From NCBI GenBank assembly GCA_035622275.1, contig DASPVQ010000017.1, forward strand, positions 1-36,037: a stretch of 36,037 nt of DNA, in the 5' to 3' direction. The notes beneath the pieces were generated by a model. The model saw only the letters and a program-made list of their open reading frames with translations, searched no databases and was not told the origin of the DNA. This document shows, piece by piece, positions 9,351 through 16,477 of this stretch. The DNA is from Thermoplasmata archaeon (GTDB taxonomy: Archaea > Thermoplasmatota > Thermoplasmata > Lutacidiplasmatales > UBA184). The position numbers and the translations under genes were made by a program. Position 1 is the stretch's first letter, and each line of letters starts with the position of its first letter.

Positions 9351-9839
9351 TCAGCCTCGAGCCGGAGCCCGAGCGCGATAGCGTTCCTCGATCGCCGTCG
9401 CGAGGCGGCCCCACGTAGCCGAGACTCGCCGTCGCAGCTCCCTTGGCGTCGGGAAATCTCGAGTCACCCAGCGCTCGGTGACGTACAGCTCAAGGCGTGT
9501 CTTCCTCGGTCCCAGCCGGACCAGGTGGTAGTCGAGCGCCATGCGGTCGGTTTCGTCGATCTGATCGGTGTGCCAATCCGCGGGCGGATGGAGCCGGACG
9601 ACATCCACGGCGATATCCGGGTCGTGCGACCCGTTAGGCGCTAGCCGTACTCGTACGACTCGGTGCGGCGAGATACGGAGCACCCGGAACCGGGGCTTGA
9701 TCGCGCCTTTGCGGCCGAGCCGCCCGTCATCGGAACGATAGTCGGTGCACCAATCGTAGACATACCTGAGGGGTGCGTGGACCGTCTTGGAGACTCGGAC
9801 CGTCGTCGTCGCGAACACACGATGGCCCCGCTGCGGCAT
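9351..9839 (-). CDS. SRPBCC (START/Bet v1-like) domain protein
   Basis: 162-residue protein with the outline of a polyketide-cyclase/START-like fold: an N-terminal strand and helix (TTTVRVSKTVHAPLRYVYDWCTDY), several long strands in the middle, and a long C-terminal helix (TPRELRRRVSATWGRLATAIEERYRARA). Such domains form a hydrophobic cavity that binds lipids or small ligands, and no catalytic role can be read out. The ATG at 9839 is chosen; a GTG at 9818 is also possible and begins directly at the first strand. The open frame continues to 10310, but that part does not look like protein. It sits inside the accessory region, downstream of the cyclase on the same strand. Confidence 0.68.
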   Translation of the reverse strand: MPQRGHRVFATTTVRVSKTVHAPLRYVYDWCTDYRSDDGRLGRKGAIKPRFRVLRISPHRVVRVRLAPNGSHDPDIAVDVVRLHPPADWHTDQIDETDRMALDYHLVRLGPRKTRLELYVTERWVTRDFPTPRELRRRVSATWGRLATAIEERYRARAPARG

Positions 9840-10311
9840 GCCGTGGGGACAGCCAGGGCGTACTTGAATGGTGGAGTGGCCGTCCGCGTTATCGTCGGCA
9901 TTGTTGGCAGCTCGGCTACGCGCCGACGTGCCCGGAGATACTCCGGCCGACCGAATCACGGGCAGGGCCTGGGTCATAGCGGAAAGGCCCGCCTTCGTTC
10001 CCTGGGCGGGTGAGCGAGTTCTAGCCGACCACTCGGCAGAGGCGGGTTCTTCCCGTCCGAGCTCGACGATCCTGCGTGCGCGCCGGAAGGTCAGCCGGAC
10101 GGGTCGAGCGATGGCAGGTCGTGAGGAAGAAATTTCAGCCGGGAAGGGGTGTGATCTACGGGTTCGAAGCCTCGCGGGGAGGCTCCCGAGAACGGGTGCA
10201 CTCGGCAGACGTTCGCCCCGCGGCCAAAGGACCGTGAGAATCGGGTGCCTTCCACTCGCTGAAGGTCCCCACGGGGCGATTCGTTCGACCTGCGACCATT
10301 CGAGGGTCACA
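9840..10311. other. Long non-coding interval with att-like repeat copy
   Basis: About 470 bp between the cyclase stop and the SRPBCC gene. The minus-strand frame is open, but its translation looks random. It contains the diverged repeat copy at 10123-10171; nothing else is recognised. Confidence 0.45.
10123..10171. repeat. Diverged direct repeat, att-like copy 2
   Basis: Aligned by eye to 12461-12510 it matches at 39 of 50 columns with one gap, sharing GAGxxAGAAAxTTCAGCC, AGGGG, a TGA-CTA block and GGGTTC. Homology extends beyond the tRNA-derived core, so the two copies share ancestry. Confidence 0.6.
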
Positions 10312-12249
10312 CTATAGGCCCGATTTCTTGAGCAGCTGAGCGAATCGAGGATCCTTACGGACTGGCTCCGCGAGGGGGCTTAATCGCCAGAAGTGAAAGG
10401 GGATCTGCCGTCGTTCCCACATCGTTTCCAGGACTCGAAAGCATTCGTCCCGGTCACCGAGGAGAGCAAGCGTCATGGCCCTGCCGTGGAGCGTCTCCTG
10501 GGTTTCCCGCCGGCCGCGGAGCTCCTGGAGAAGGTCCCTTGCCATGTCTGTTTGCCTCGCCAAAGCATAGATTATGGCCCGAGCGAACGAGGTCCCACGG
10601 TAGCCATCATCGGTGGGCAGCTCCTCCGCGCGCAGAACTTCTCGCACGGCACTCTCGAAGTCCGAACGCTGAGCGTAGTAGAAGGCAAGTCCCTCGTGGT
10701 AGTCGTGACCCCCAGGATCGAGCTGGGCGAAACGGTCCAACGCCTGCTTCGCTTCGTCGAGTTTCTGGAGGTACAGAAGGAGTCCCACGTGAAAACCGAC
10801 GACGGTCTTGGACTGGGGGTCGGCCTCCTCAGCCAGTCTCAGCTCCCGTAACGCCTCCTGCGGGCGGACCTCCTCCGCGAGAAGTGACGCATACCACAGA
10901 CGGGTCTGGGAGTAGCTCGGATTCAGTGAGAGCGCTATCTTCGCCTCGTTCTCCGCGGCAGACCATTCTTCCTTTGTCAACGCACCGTTGTACAAAAAGT
11001 GGCCAAGCGCGCCATGCGCCTCGGCGAGATTTGGATCAAGCTCGATAGCGCGGGAAGCGAACCGATGGCTGGGTTCTACTCTGGTTCTTTCCGCTGTATG
11101 ATAGAATATGGCGAGCGAATGAGTTACTTCCGCGAGCCCGGCGTACGCACGAGCATTTTGTGGGTCGAGGGAGACGGCCCGTTCGAACTGTTCCCGAGCC
11201 TCGTTCAATGATTTTTCGGATAGGGAGTCGAGTTCTGCCTTTCGACCCTTGAGGTAGGCCACGTAGGATTCCGGGTCCACGGTTCGACTTCCGGCGAGTC
11301 GAGCTGCGTCGCCCTCTTGGACGCGGACCTTGAGAACCGGTGCAACCTTACTCGCTACTTCGGCCTGGACCGCGAAGACATCCTCGAGTTCACGATCGTA
11401 CGTCTCCGCCCATAGGTGTTCCTGGGTGGTGGTGTCGATCAGCTGGAGGCTGATGCGTAGCCGGATCCCCGCTTTTCGAACACTTCCCTCCAGAATCTGG
11501 CTCGCTCCGAGCTCGATACCGATCTGGGGCACTGGTTTCGGCGTCGACTTGTACTGCTTGACCGAGGTGTGAGCGATTACCCGCAGCCCGCGCAGCTGGG
11601 ACAGGACGGAGATGAGTTCCTCCGTAAGGCCATCCGCAAAGTACTCATCTTTCGGGTCAGGACTGATACTGTCGAGGGGCAGGACCGCTAGGCGAGGCAC
11701 AGTTGGTCCTTTGGCGGGTTCCTCTTTGGCGGTCCACGGGAGGACCACGCGATAGACCTCGATCGGTTCCCGAATTCCCTTCAGATTCCTTGGACCGAGC
11801 TTCTCGAGCTGGTAGGGCACCTTGTTGTGCACCTGGTCGAAGACTTGTACCGAGAAGCAGACTCCCCCCTCTTCTGCGAGAGGTTCGATCCGGGATGCGA
11901 TGTTGACGGCGTCCCCGAAAATGTCGGTCCCTTTCTCCTGAACGTCCCCCAGATGAATTCCCAGACGCAAGCGAAGAGGGTGGGCCCCCTCCTGCGTGTT
12001 GCGCTCATGCACGGATCGCTGGAGGTCCACCGCGCACTGTAGCGCATCCAACGCGTTGGGGAACTCGACCAGCGTCCCGTCGCCCATGGACTTGATCTTG
12101 CGGCCCCGGTGGGCCACCAGGGTCGTCCCGATCAGTTCTTCCTGCTCTTCGAGGAGCTGGAGCGCTCCCGCCTCGTCCCGATGAGTGTCCTGAGTGAATC
12201 CCTGAAGATCGGTGAACATGATGGCGGCGAGGCGACGGGTTGCAACCAC
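10312..12249 (-). CDS. Class III adenylate cyclase with TolB-like and TPR regions
   Basis: 645-residue predicted cytoplasmic cyclase making cAMP from ATP. The N-terminal cyclase homology domain (1-170) has all key residues: metal-binding Asp14 (FTDLQGF) and Asp57 (SMGDG), adenine-selecting Lys53 and Asp109, transition-state Asn116 and Arg120 (GDAVNIASR). The Lys/Asp pair indicates ATP rather than GTP. Next comes a TolB-N/FlgO-like region (about 186-300, starting LAVLPL) and then TPR-like helical repeats from about 325 to the end. No membrane segment is seen. This architecture is well known in bacteria and unusual among archaea. The GTG start lies about 26 bp after TTTAATCT (12271-12278), so the transcript is probably leaderless. 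Base and codon use are less GC-rich than the core genes, and tRNA-Thr-end repeats flank it. Confidence 0.93.
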   Translation of the reverse strand: MVATRRLAAIMFTDLQGFTQDTHRDEAGALQLLEEQEELIGTTLVAHRGRKIKSMGDGTLVEFPNALDALQCAVDLQRSVHERNTQEGAHPLRLRLGIHLGDVQEKGTDIFGDAVNIASRIEPLAEEGGVCFSVQVFDQVHNKVPYQLEKLGPRNLKGIREPIEVYRVVLPWTAKEEPAKGPTVPRLAVLPLDSISPDPKDEYFADGLTEELISVLSQLRGLRVIAHTSVKQYKSTPKPVPQIGIELGASQILEGSVRKAGIRLRISLQLIDTTTQEHLWAETYDRELEDVFAVQAEVASKVAPVLKVRVQEGDAARLAGSRTVDPESYVAYLKGRKAELDSLSEKSLNEAREQFERAVSLDPQNARAYAGLAEVTHSLAIFYHTAERTRVEPSHRFASRAIELDPNLAEAHGALGHFLYNGALTKEEWSAAENEAKIALSLNPSYSQTRLWYASLLAEEVRPQEALRELRLAEEADPQSKTVVGFHVGLLLYLQKLDEAKQALDRFAQLDPGGHDYHEGLAFYYAQRSDFESAVREVLRAEELPTDDGYRGTSFARAIIYALARQTDMARDLLQELRGRRETQETLHGRAMTLALLGDRDECFRVLETMWERRQIPFHFWRLSPLAEPVRKDPRFAQLLKKSGL

Positions 12250-12270
12250 GGCCCGGAGACGTCCCGCGAT

Positions 12271-12278
12271 AGATTAAA
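12271..12278 (-). promoter_or_regulatory. TATA box of the cyclase gene
   Basis: TTTAATCT on the minus strand, centred about 26 bp before the GTG at 12249, fits a leaderless archaeal promoter. Confidence 0.6.
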
Positions 12279-12460
12279 CGCTGAGATTCAATGAGTCGGA
12301 CCCGAAACCGTGAGTCCCGAAACGGCCGGTTCTTTCCTGAGGACAACCTTCGTATTCGGAGGTCGCCTTTTGGGCACAACGGCTTCTTCTCGGCCTGGCC
12401 CACGGATCCCTTTCTTCGAGCCGCGCAAGCCGCCGATCGAATCTCAAGAGAACCAAGGGT

Positions 12461-12510
12461 GAGCGAGAAAATTCAGCCGCGGGAGGGGTTTGAACTAAGG
12501 GTTCAGATCC
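12461..12510. repeat. Direct repeat carrying tRNA-Thr 3' end, att-like copy 1
   Basis: Bases 12475-12495 match 13155-13175 of the tRNA-Thr gene at 20 of 21 positions (one A to G change), covering the T loop, 3' T stem, acceptor strand and discriminator. Next to it, in the direction of tRNA transcription, is a T-rich stretch (GAATTTTCTC on minus) that could be the original tRNA terminator. The toxin stop codon lies inside this repeat. Confidence 0.7.
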
Positions 12511-12847
12511 GCCCCGAAGGGGCCCGGTCCGAGACCACCTTTCGCAACCGTTTCAGCTTGTCGTAGAACTCGGGCAGCCGGAATCCGAAAGCGATGAAAA
12601 CCAGAGACTCGCCCCGGCGGAAGTAGATACCTCGCCAGAGATCCCGTACGTGGAGCGAGTACAGCCCTCCGGTCGCGATGCGCTGGCGTTGCCGCAATTC
12701 CTCGGCGTACCACTCGGGTCCTCGGGCGAGCGGAGTATTGCTCACAGCCAACTCTCGAAACGCCGCGATGAACACTTCTCGGACATCGGGAGGGAGCGCG
12801 AGAAACTCGGTGTCCGCCTCCTCGTCGCTCGCGAGGCGAAACGGCAC
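12503..12847 (-). CDS. RelE/ParE-superfamily toxin-like protein
   Basis: 114-residue protein with the outline of a RelE-fold mRNA interferase: two N-terminal helices (DEEADTEFLALPPDVREVF and following), then strands ending in LYSLHVRDLWRGIYFRRG and LVFIAFGFR, and a C-terminal basic helix (YDKLKRLRKV). RelE-type toxins cut mRNA in the ribosome; whether this one is active cannot be told from the sequence. The GTG start is 7 bp after the stop of the antitoxin-like gene, so both are likely one transcript. Its TGA lies inside the tRNA-Thr-end repeat. It is more divergent than typical RelE, so the family call is moderate. Confidence 0.68.
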   Translation of the reverse strand: MPFRLASDEEADTEFLALPPDVREVFIAAFRELAVSNTPLARGPEWYAEELRQRQRIATGGLYSLHVRDLWRGIYFRRGESLVFIAFGFRLPEFYDKLKRLRKVVSDRAPSGRI

Positions 12848-12854
12848 GGTGCGC

Positions 12855-13067
12855 TCAGTACGGCTGCTCTCGGCTGCGAACGATGAGCTCCTCGATAGGA
12901 TGCGGCCGCCCCTCTCGAATCCGACGGGCCAGCTCCGCCATGGTCAGCTGGGTCGGGTGGGCGATGATCAACCCGCGAATGACATCGTCGTAGGTGGCGC
13001 CGCCGGTCTTCAGACCCTCCAATAGCTTCCGCGTCTCCTGAGAAACCGTGATGGTCGTTGCTGCCAT
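12855..13067 (-). CDS. RHH/VapB-like antitoxin
   Basis: 70-residue protein beginning TTITVSQETRKLLEGLK, the pattern of short archaeal ribbon-helix-helix antitoxins (an initial beta strand that pairs in the dimer, then two helices), with a C-terminal half that would wrap the toxin. It lies directly upstream of the RelE-like gene with 7 bp between them, the usual antitoxin-first order. In such pairs the antitoxin represses its own promoter; the upstream region holds an inverted TGCAA/TTGCA that could be the operator. It lies about 85 bp downstream of tRNA-Thr. Confidence 0.7.
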   Translation of the reverse strand: MAATTITVSQETRKLLEGLKTGGATYDDVIRGLIIAHPTQLTMAELARRIREGRPHPIEELIVRSREQPY

Positions 13068-13080
13068 GGCTCAGGTCAAT

Positions 13081-13101
13081 TGCAATTATGGCTATGTTGC
13101 A
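13081..13101. promoter_or_regulatory. Possible antitoxin operator with promoter
   Basis: TGCAA and TTGCA are inverted around an 11-base spacer just upstream of the antitoxin ATG (13067). The A/T-rich stretch AGTTAAAGCT at 13101-13110 may be the TATA element for the minus strand. Confidence 0.4.
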
Positions 13102-13151
13102 GTTAAAGCTATTGACACGCCAGAAACATGGCCCTTCGAAGGCCGTTGGTT

Positions 13152-13227
13152 TGGAGCCGCGGGAGGGATTTGAACCCTCGGCCTGCTCCTTACCAAGGAG
13201 CCGCTCTGCCAGCTGAGCCACCGCGGC
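13152..13227 (-). tRNA. tRNA-Thr(GGT), CCA encoded
   Basis: Minus strand cloverleaf with acceptor GCCGCGG/CCGCGGC, D arm GCTC/GAGC, anticodon stem GCTCC/GGAGC with loop TTGGTAA (anticodon GGT), T arm GAGGG/CCCTC with TTCAAAT, discriminator T as in archaeal tRNA-Thr, and an encoded CCA. It begins 3 bp after the enoyl-CoA hydratase stop codon on the same strand, and no convincing TATA box of its own is seen, so it may be made from the upstream transcript. Its 3' end is duplicated at 12475-12495. Confidence 0.96.
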
Positions 13228-13230
13228 GCG

Positions 13231-14115
13231 TCAGCGCTTACGGGATGCGTGGGGCCTCTTGCGCTTTCGGGTCGCCGCGGAGACGCGCGGGCGCGCCCAC
13301 GGGAATCCGTCCGAGCGCTGGACCCAGTCCCGGCGGGAGAGGAGCGGCGGCGGCTGCCGCGTGAGGAAGGCGTTCATCCCCTCGCGCTGATCCACGCTCC
13401 CGAAGAGCTGGGCCCACAGCTCGAGCTCGTAGCGCAGGCCCGCGTCGATGTCGGGATACATCGCCCGGTGGATCGCGTACTTCGCGGCGGCCAGAGCGAG
13501 CGGCGGCTTGCGTGCCAGCTCTTCCGCGAGCGCGAGCGCGGCCGGCAGCAGCTCGGAGCGCGGCACGACGCGGTCCACGAACCCGGCTATCGCCGCGTCG
13601 GCGGCGGTGACGGGCCGCCCGGTGAGGATCCACCGTCGCGCCCGGGCCGGGCCGATCCGCGCCGGCAGTCGCTGACTGCCGCCCCAGCCCGGGAGGATCC
13701 CGAGATTGATCTCGGGTTGCGCGAACTGCGCGTCCTCGCTCGCGACGACGAAGTCGCAGGCGAGCGCGATCTCACAGCCTCCGCCGAAGGCGACCCCGTG
13801 CACGGCCGCGATCACCGGTAACGGCAGCCGCTCGATCGTCCGGGTCAGGGCCTGGCCGAGACCCCCGTAGTCGAGCGCCTCGGCCCGGCTCATCGGCGCC
13901 ATGTCGCGGATGTTCGCCCCCGCGGAGAACGCCTTTTCCGCGGCCCCGGTGAGCACGACGGCACGCACATCCTCGTCGTCCGGCGCCGTCGCCAGCCGAC
14001 GCCCGAGCTGCTCCAGCACCGGGCGGCTGAGCACGTTCACGGGCGGGTGGTCGATGGTGAGGACGAGGGAGGGACCGATCCGCGCGGCCCGGACGAGCTC
14101 CGGCGTTGGGTCCAT
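13231..14115 (-). CDS. Enoyl-CoA hydratase / crotonase family
   Basis: Hydrates trans-2-enoyl-CoA to 3-hydroxyacyl-CoA in fatty-acid or related acyl-CoA degradation; some archaeal relatives act on crotonyl-CoA. The crotonase core is complete: oxyanion-hole segment AFSAGANIRDM and the second one HGVAFGGGCEIALACD. Both catalytic glutamates of true hydratases are present, one in GGCEIAL and one in QPEINLGILPGWGGSQRL. It has 294 residues, about 30 longer than most because of a very basic C-terminal tail. The ATG lies about 27 bp after CTAAATAG (minus strand reading), so the transcript is probably leaderless. tRNA-Thr follows after 3 bp. Confidence 0.93.
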   Translation of the reverse strand: MDPTPELVRAARIGPSLVLTIDHPPVNVLSRPVLEQLGRRLATAPDDEDVRAVVLTGAAEKAFSAGANIRDMAPMSRAEALDYGGLGQALTRTIERLPLPVIAAVHGVAFGGGCEIALACDFVVASEDAQFAQPEINLGILPGWGGSQRLPARIGPARARRWILTGRPVTAADAAIAGFVDRVVPRSELLPAALALAEELARKPPLALAAAKYAIHRAMYPDIDAGLRYELELWAQLFGSVDQREGMNAFLTRQPPPLLSRRDWVQRSDGFPWARPRVSAATRKRKRPHASRKR

Positions 14116-14137
14116 CGTCGTGCGGACCCGTGCCGTC

Positions 14138-14145
14138 CTATTTAG
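14138..14145. promoter_or_regulatory. Shared TATA-like box between divergent ECH and Nop5-like genes
   Basis: CTATTTAG is nearly symmetrical. It sits about 27 bp before the hydratase ATG on minus and about 40 bp before the Nop5-like ATG on plus. Confidence 0.5.
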
Positions 14146-14181
14146 CCCGCACGGCCTCCCGGTCCCCGGTACATCAAATCG

Positions 14182-15228
14182 ATGACTCCCACGGTGGTCG
14201 CGACCTGGTTCGGGGTCTTCCTGGTCGATGCCGCGCAGGTCGTCGACACGCAGCGGGCGCCGCTCGACGCGGGAGCGCTCGCGGAGCGGGCTCGCGCCCG
14301 ACGGGAAGGACAACTGACCCCCGAGGAGATCGCGCTGCTGGCGCGACGGGGCTCCGCGGAGTGGGGAACGCGGGATCGGCGGCTCGCCGACCACGGACTC
14401 CGGCTCGACTTCGCGGCCGCGTTGCTGCCCGCTGGCCTGGAGCCGCCGGACGCGCGAGTGCGATGGCGCGAGGCCCTGCTCGCGGAGGCCGAGCGCGCTC
14501 TGGCCGCCGCATGGGACCCGTCCGTCCATGTCGAGGAGGCGGTGCGCGCGGCGGCAGACCTCGATCGCGTCCGGAACCTGGTCGGGGAGCGACTCGGCAG
14601 TTGGGTCGCCCGGGACGCTCCGGAGATCGATCCCGGCGATCACGAGCGGGCCGCGCGGCACGCGCTGGGCCCCACCACCGGCTCCCGACTCGGCCCGGCC
14701 GACCCCGAGCTGCGCGAGGCCCGCCGGCAGCTCGCCGAGCTGTACGATTCGCTCGGCACCGTCCGCGCCCAGTTGGGCGCCGCCGTCGCTGCCGCCACTC
14801 CGCAGCGGGCTCCGAACCTCGCGGCTCTCCTCGGGCCCGAGCTGGCGGCCCGCCTCCTCGCGCACGCCGGCGGCCTCGATCGCCTGGCGCGACTGCCCGC
14901 GAGCACGATCCAGGTGCTCGGGGCCGAGAGCGCGTTCTTCGAGCACCTTCGGGGACGGGCGCCGCCGCCCCGGCACGGGCTGCTCTTCCTGCATCCGGCC
15001 GTCCAGTCGGCGGTCCGGCGGGATCGGGGCCGACTCGCCCGAACGCTGGCGGGCAAGGTCGCGATCGCCGCCCGGCTCGATCACGCCGGGGCTCCGGTCG
15101 ACCCGGCGCTCGCGGCGTCGTTCCAGGCCCGTCGCGATCGGATCCGCTCCGAAGGCGCGGGCCCGCGCGGCCCGGGCGGCCGGCGCGGTTCAGGGAAGCC
15201 ACTTGACCGTGCAGCCGGCGACCGATAG
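14182..15228 (+). CDS. Divergent Nop5/Nop56-family RNP protein
   Basis: 348-residue relative of archaeal Nop5, the scaffold that joins L7Ae, C/D guide RNA and fibrillarin for 2'-O-methylation of rRNA. The Nop domain (about 208-322) is clear: PNLAALLGPELAARLLAHAG, LARLPASTIQVLGAESAFFEHL, PPRHGLLFLHP and RGRLARTLAGKVAIAARLDH. A preceding block (ALDD-like AADLDRVRNLVGERLGSWV, 123-141) matches the region before the Nop coiled coil. The N-terminal fibrillarin-binding part is divergent, and no fibrillarin gene is adjacent, although the two usually sit together. The C-terminal tail is short and Gly/Arg-rich. The gene overlaps the convergent thioredoxin-like gene by 39 bp. Confidence 0.9.
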   Translation: MTPTVVATWFGVFLVDAAQVVDTQRAPLDAGALAERARARREGQLTPEEIALLARRGSAEWGTRDRRLADHGLRLDFAAALLPAGLEPPDARVRWREALLAEAERALAAAWDPSVHVEEAVRAAADLDRVRNLVGERLGSWVARDAPEIDPGDHERAARHALGPTTGSRLGPADPELREARRQLAELYDSLGTVRAQLGAAVAAATPQRAPNLAALLGPELAARLLAHAGGLDRLARLPASTIQVLGAESAFFEHLRGRAPPPRHGLLFLHPAVQSAVRRDRGRLARTLAGKVAIAARLDHAGAPVDPALAASFQARRDRIRSEGAGPRGPGGRRGSGKPLDRAAGDR

Positions 15229-15741
15229 CTCGGCCGGTCGGACCGGGCTGCCGGCGAGCGCCTGGTCGAGCGCGCGCTCCAGATAGCGCTCGGTCACCCG
15301 CTCCGGGTGCTGGTGGTCGTTGTCGATCCGCCCCTGGAACAGCAACCGGCGGTCCCGGCCGAAGAGCATCGGGTGGGGCGTGACGAGCGCCCCGTAGGCG
15401 TGCGCGATCTCCTGCGTCTCGTCCTGCAGATACGGGAACGGGTAGCCATGCTCCGCAGCCCGACGGACCATGGACTCCAGGCGGTCCTCGGGGTAGGCCC
15501 GGTCGTCGTTCGAGTTGATCAGGAAGACGTCGACCCCTTTCGGGATGTACCGGCGTCCCAGCTCGACCATCCGGCCCTCCCAGGCCCGCACGTACGGGCA
15601 GTGATTGCACCAGAAGACGACCAGGACGAGGTGGTCGTTCGGGACATCCGAGAGACGGTAGGTCTTCCCGTCGACGCCCGGCAGGGCGAACTCGGGCGCG
15701 GGATCGCCGGCGTGGAGCCGGAACTCGCTCATCTCAGCCAT
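15190..15741 (-). CDS. Thioredoxin-fold redox protein (CNHC)
   Basis: 183-residue thioredoxin-like protein of the AhpC/TSA-TlpA type. After the N-terminal GDPAPEFALPGVDGK stretch the active site is FWCNHCPYV, a CxxC pair, and the end carries the conserved GCTVKW motif of this subfamily (thioredoxin family proteins often annotated as redoxin). There is no signal peptide, so it acts in the cytoplasm, probably as a thiol reductase or peroxidase. The ATG at 15741 lies about 26 bp from a TATA-like CTAAGAAC; an ATG three codons in (15732) is equally possible. Its 3' end overlaps the Nop5-like gene. Confidence 0.9.
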   Translation of the reverse strand: MAEMSEFRLHAGDPAPEFALPGVDGKTYRLSDVPNDHLVLVVFWCNHCPYVRAWEGRMVELGRRYIPKGVDVFLINSNDDRAYPEDRLESMVRRAAEHGYPFPYLQDETQEIAHAYGALVTPHPMLFGRDRRLLFQGRIDNDHQHPERVTERYLERALDQALAGSPVRPAELSVAGCTVKWLP

Positions 15742-15781
15742 GCGGTCTCGGATGCGAGGGCGTTCTTAGCGTTTTGAGGCC

Positions 15782-16474
15782 ATGGACGGTGCGTCGGGCG
15801 TGCCGCAGGGTCCGCCGATCGTCGCGGGCATGATCCCGCTGGCGGAGAGCCTCGGCCAGGACGAACGGTCGTTGAGGGCCGGGCGCCACCGGGCGCATGC
15901 CGCGGCGCTCTCGGATCGATCGGTGTCCTACGGCGTCGGCGTCCGGGGCGCGCCGGCCTATCTGGCGCGCGCTCGCGAGCTCGGGATACCGGCGCTCCGC
16001 CGGACGACCGGCGGCACCGGCCTCGTGCACCTCGCCGGCGATCTCGTCTGGTCGATCGTCCTACCGCGCTCGGATCCCCGGGTGGGGCGGGACTTCGTGC
16101 GCGCGTACGCACGACTCGGCGAGCCGCTCGTGCGCTTCTTCGTGGGGCTCGGCCTCGACGCACGCTGGTCCGATCCGCCGGGTCTCGTCGACGACTACTG
16201 CCCGTTGAGCGCCCGCGGTTCCGTCCTCGTCTCCTCGGGCCGCGTCATCGGCGCCGCGGCCCAGCACCTGTCCCGAGACTCGCTCCTGCACCAGGGGACC
16301 GTGTTCGTGTCCGTCGATCGGCCGCTCATCGCCCGACTCTTCGGGATCGCCGACGGGACGATCACGGCCCGTCTCTCGGGTCTCAGGGAGCTCGGCCTCG
16401 AGCGCCGTGCGCCGGCGTCGCTCGCGTCGGATCTCCAGCGACTCCTCGCCAGCGCCTTGGAGCGCCCGGGCTGA
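15782..16474 (+). CDS. Lipoate-protein ligase A-like protein lacking the usual lysine
   Basis: 230-residue member of the BPL/LplA/LipB family that attaches or transfers lipoyl or octanoyl groups onto carrier proteins. The substrate-pocket motif RRTTGGTGLVHLAGDLVWSIV (from residue 73) and the later AQHLSRDSLLHQGTVFV block are typical of LplA and LipM. However, the motif normally GRK-[IV]-x-G-x-A reads GRVIGAAAQ, with Val155 in place of the lysine that contacts the lipoyl-AMP. The protein may use another residue, act as an octanoyl-transferase-like or regulatory variant, or be inactive. It is divergent from the thioredoxin-like gene. A later in-frame ATG at 15830 is an alternative start. Confidence 0.82.
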   Translation: MDGASGVPQGPPIVAGMIPLAESLGQDERSLRAGRHRAHAAALSDRSVSYGVGVRGAPAYLARARELGIPALRRTTGGTGLVHLAGDLVWSIVLPRSDPRVGRDFVRAYARLGEPLVRFFVGLGLDARWSDPPGLVDDYCPLSARGSVLVSSGRVIGAAAQHLSRDSLLHQGTVFVSVDRPLIARLFGIADGTITARLSGLRELGLERRAPASLASDLQRLLASALERPG

Positions 16475-16477
16475 CCC

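Larger units (their letters stand above)
10123..13175. mobile_element. Putative decayed island anchored at tRNA-Thr
   Basis: The interval is bounded on the right by tRNA-Thr(GGT) and holds two further direct copies of a sequence containing its 3' end (12461-12510 and 10123-10171). Between the copies lie a RelE-like toxin-antitoxin pair and a class III cyclase gene. Hand count of 10981-11040 gives 35 G/C of 60, against 49 of 60 at 14821-14880. No integrase or replication gene is visible, so it would be an old remnant or two successive insertions. The tRNA-end match is directly seen; the mobile history is inferred. Confidence 0.45.

Noticed and set aside
9840-10310. N-terminal extension of the SRPBCC-like frame
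   Set aside because: Sequence is random-looking and crosses the repeat copy; no conserved motif.
12291-12566. Plus-strand ORF between cyclase and toxin genes
   Set aside because: It runs through the repeat and the antisense end of the toxin gene and has no protein-like pattern.
13231-15084. Extended minus-strand frame of the enoyl-CoA hydratase into the Nop5-like gene
   Set aside because: The family start is at 14115 with a fitting TATA box; the extension is the antisense of the Nop5-like gene.
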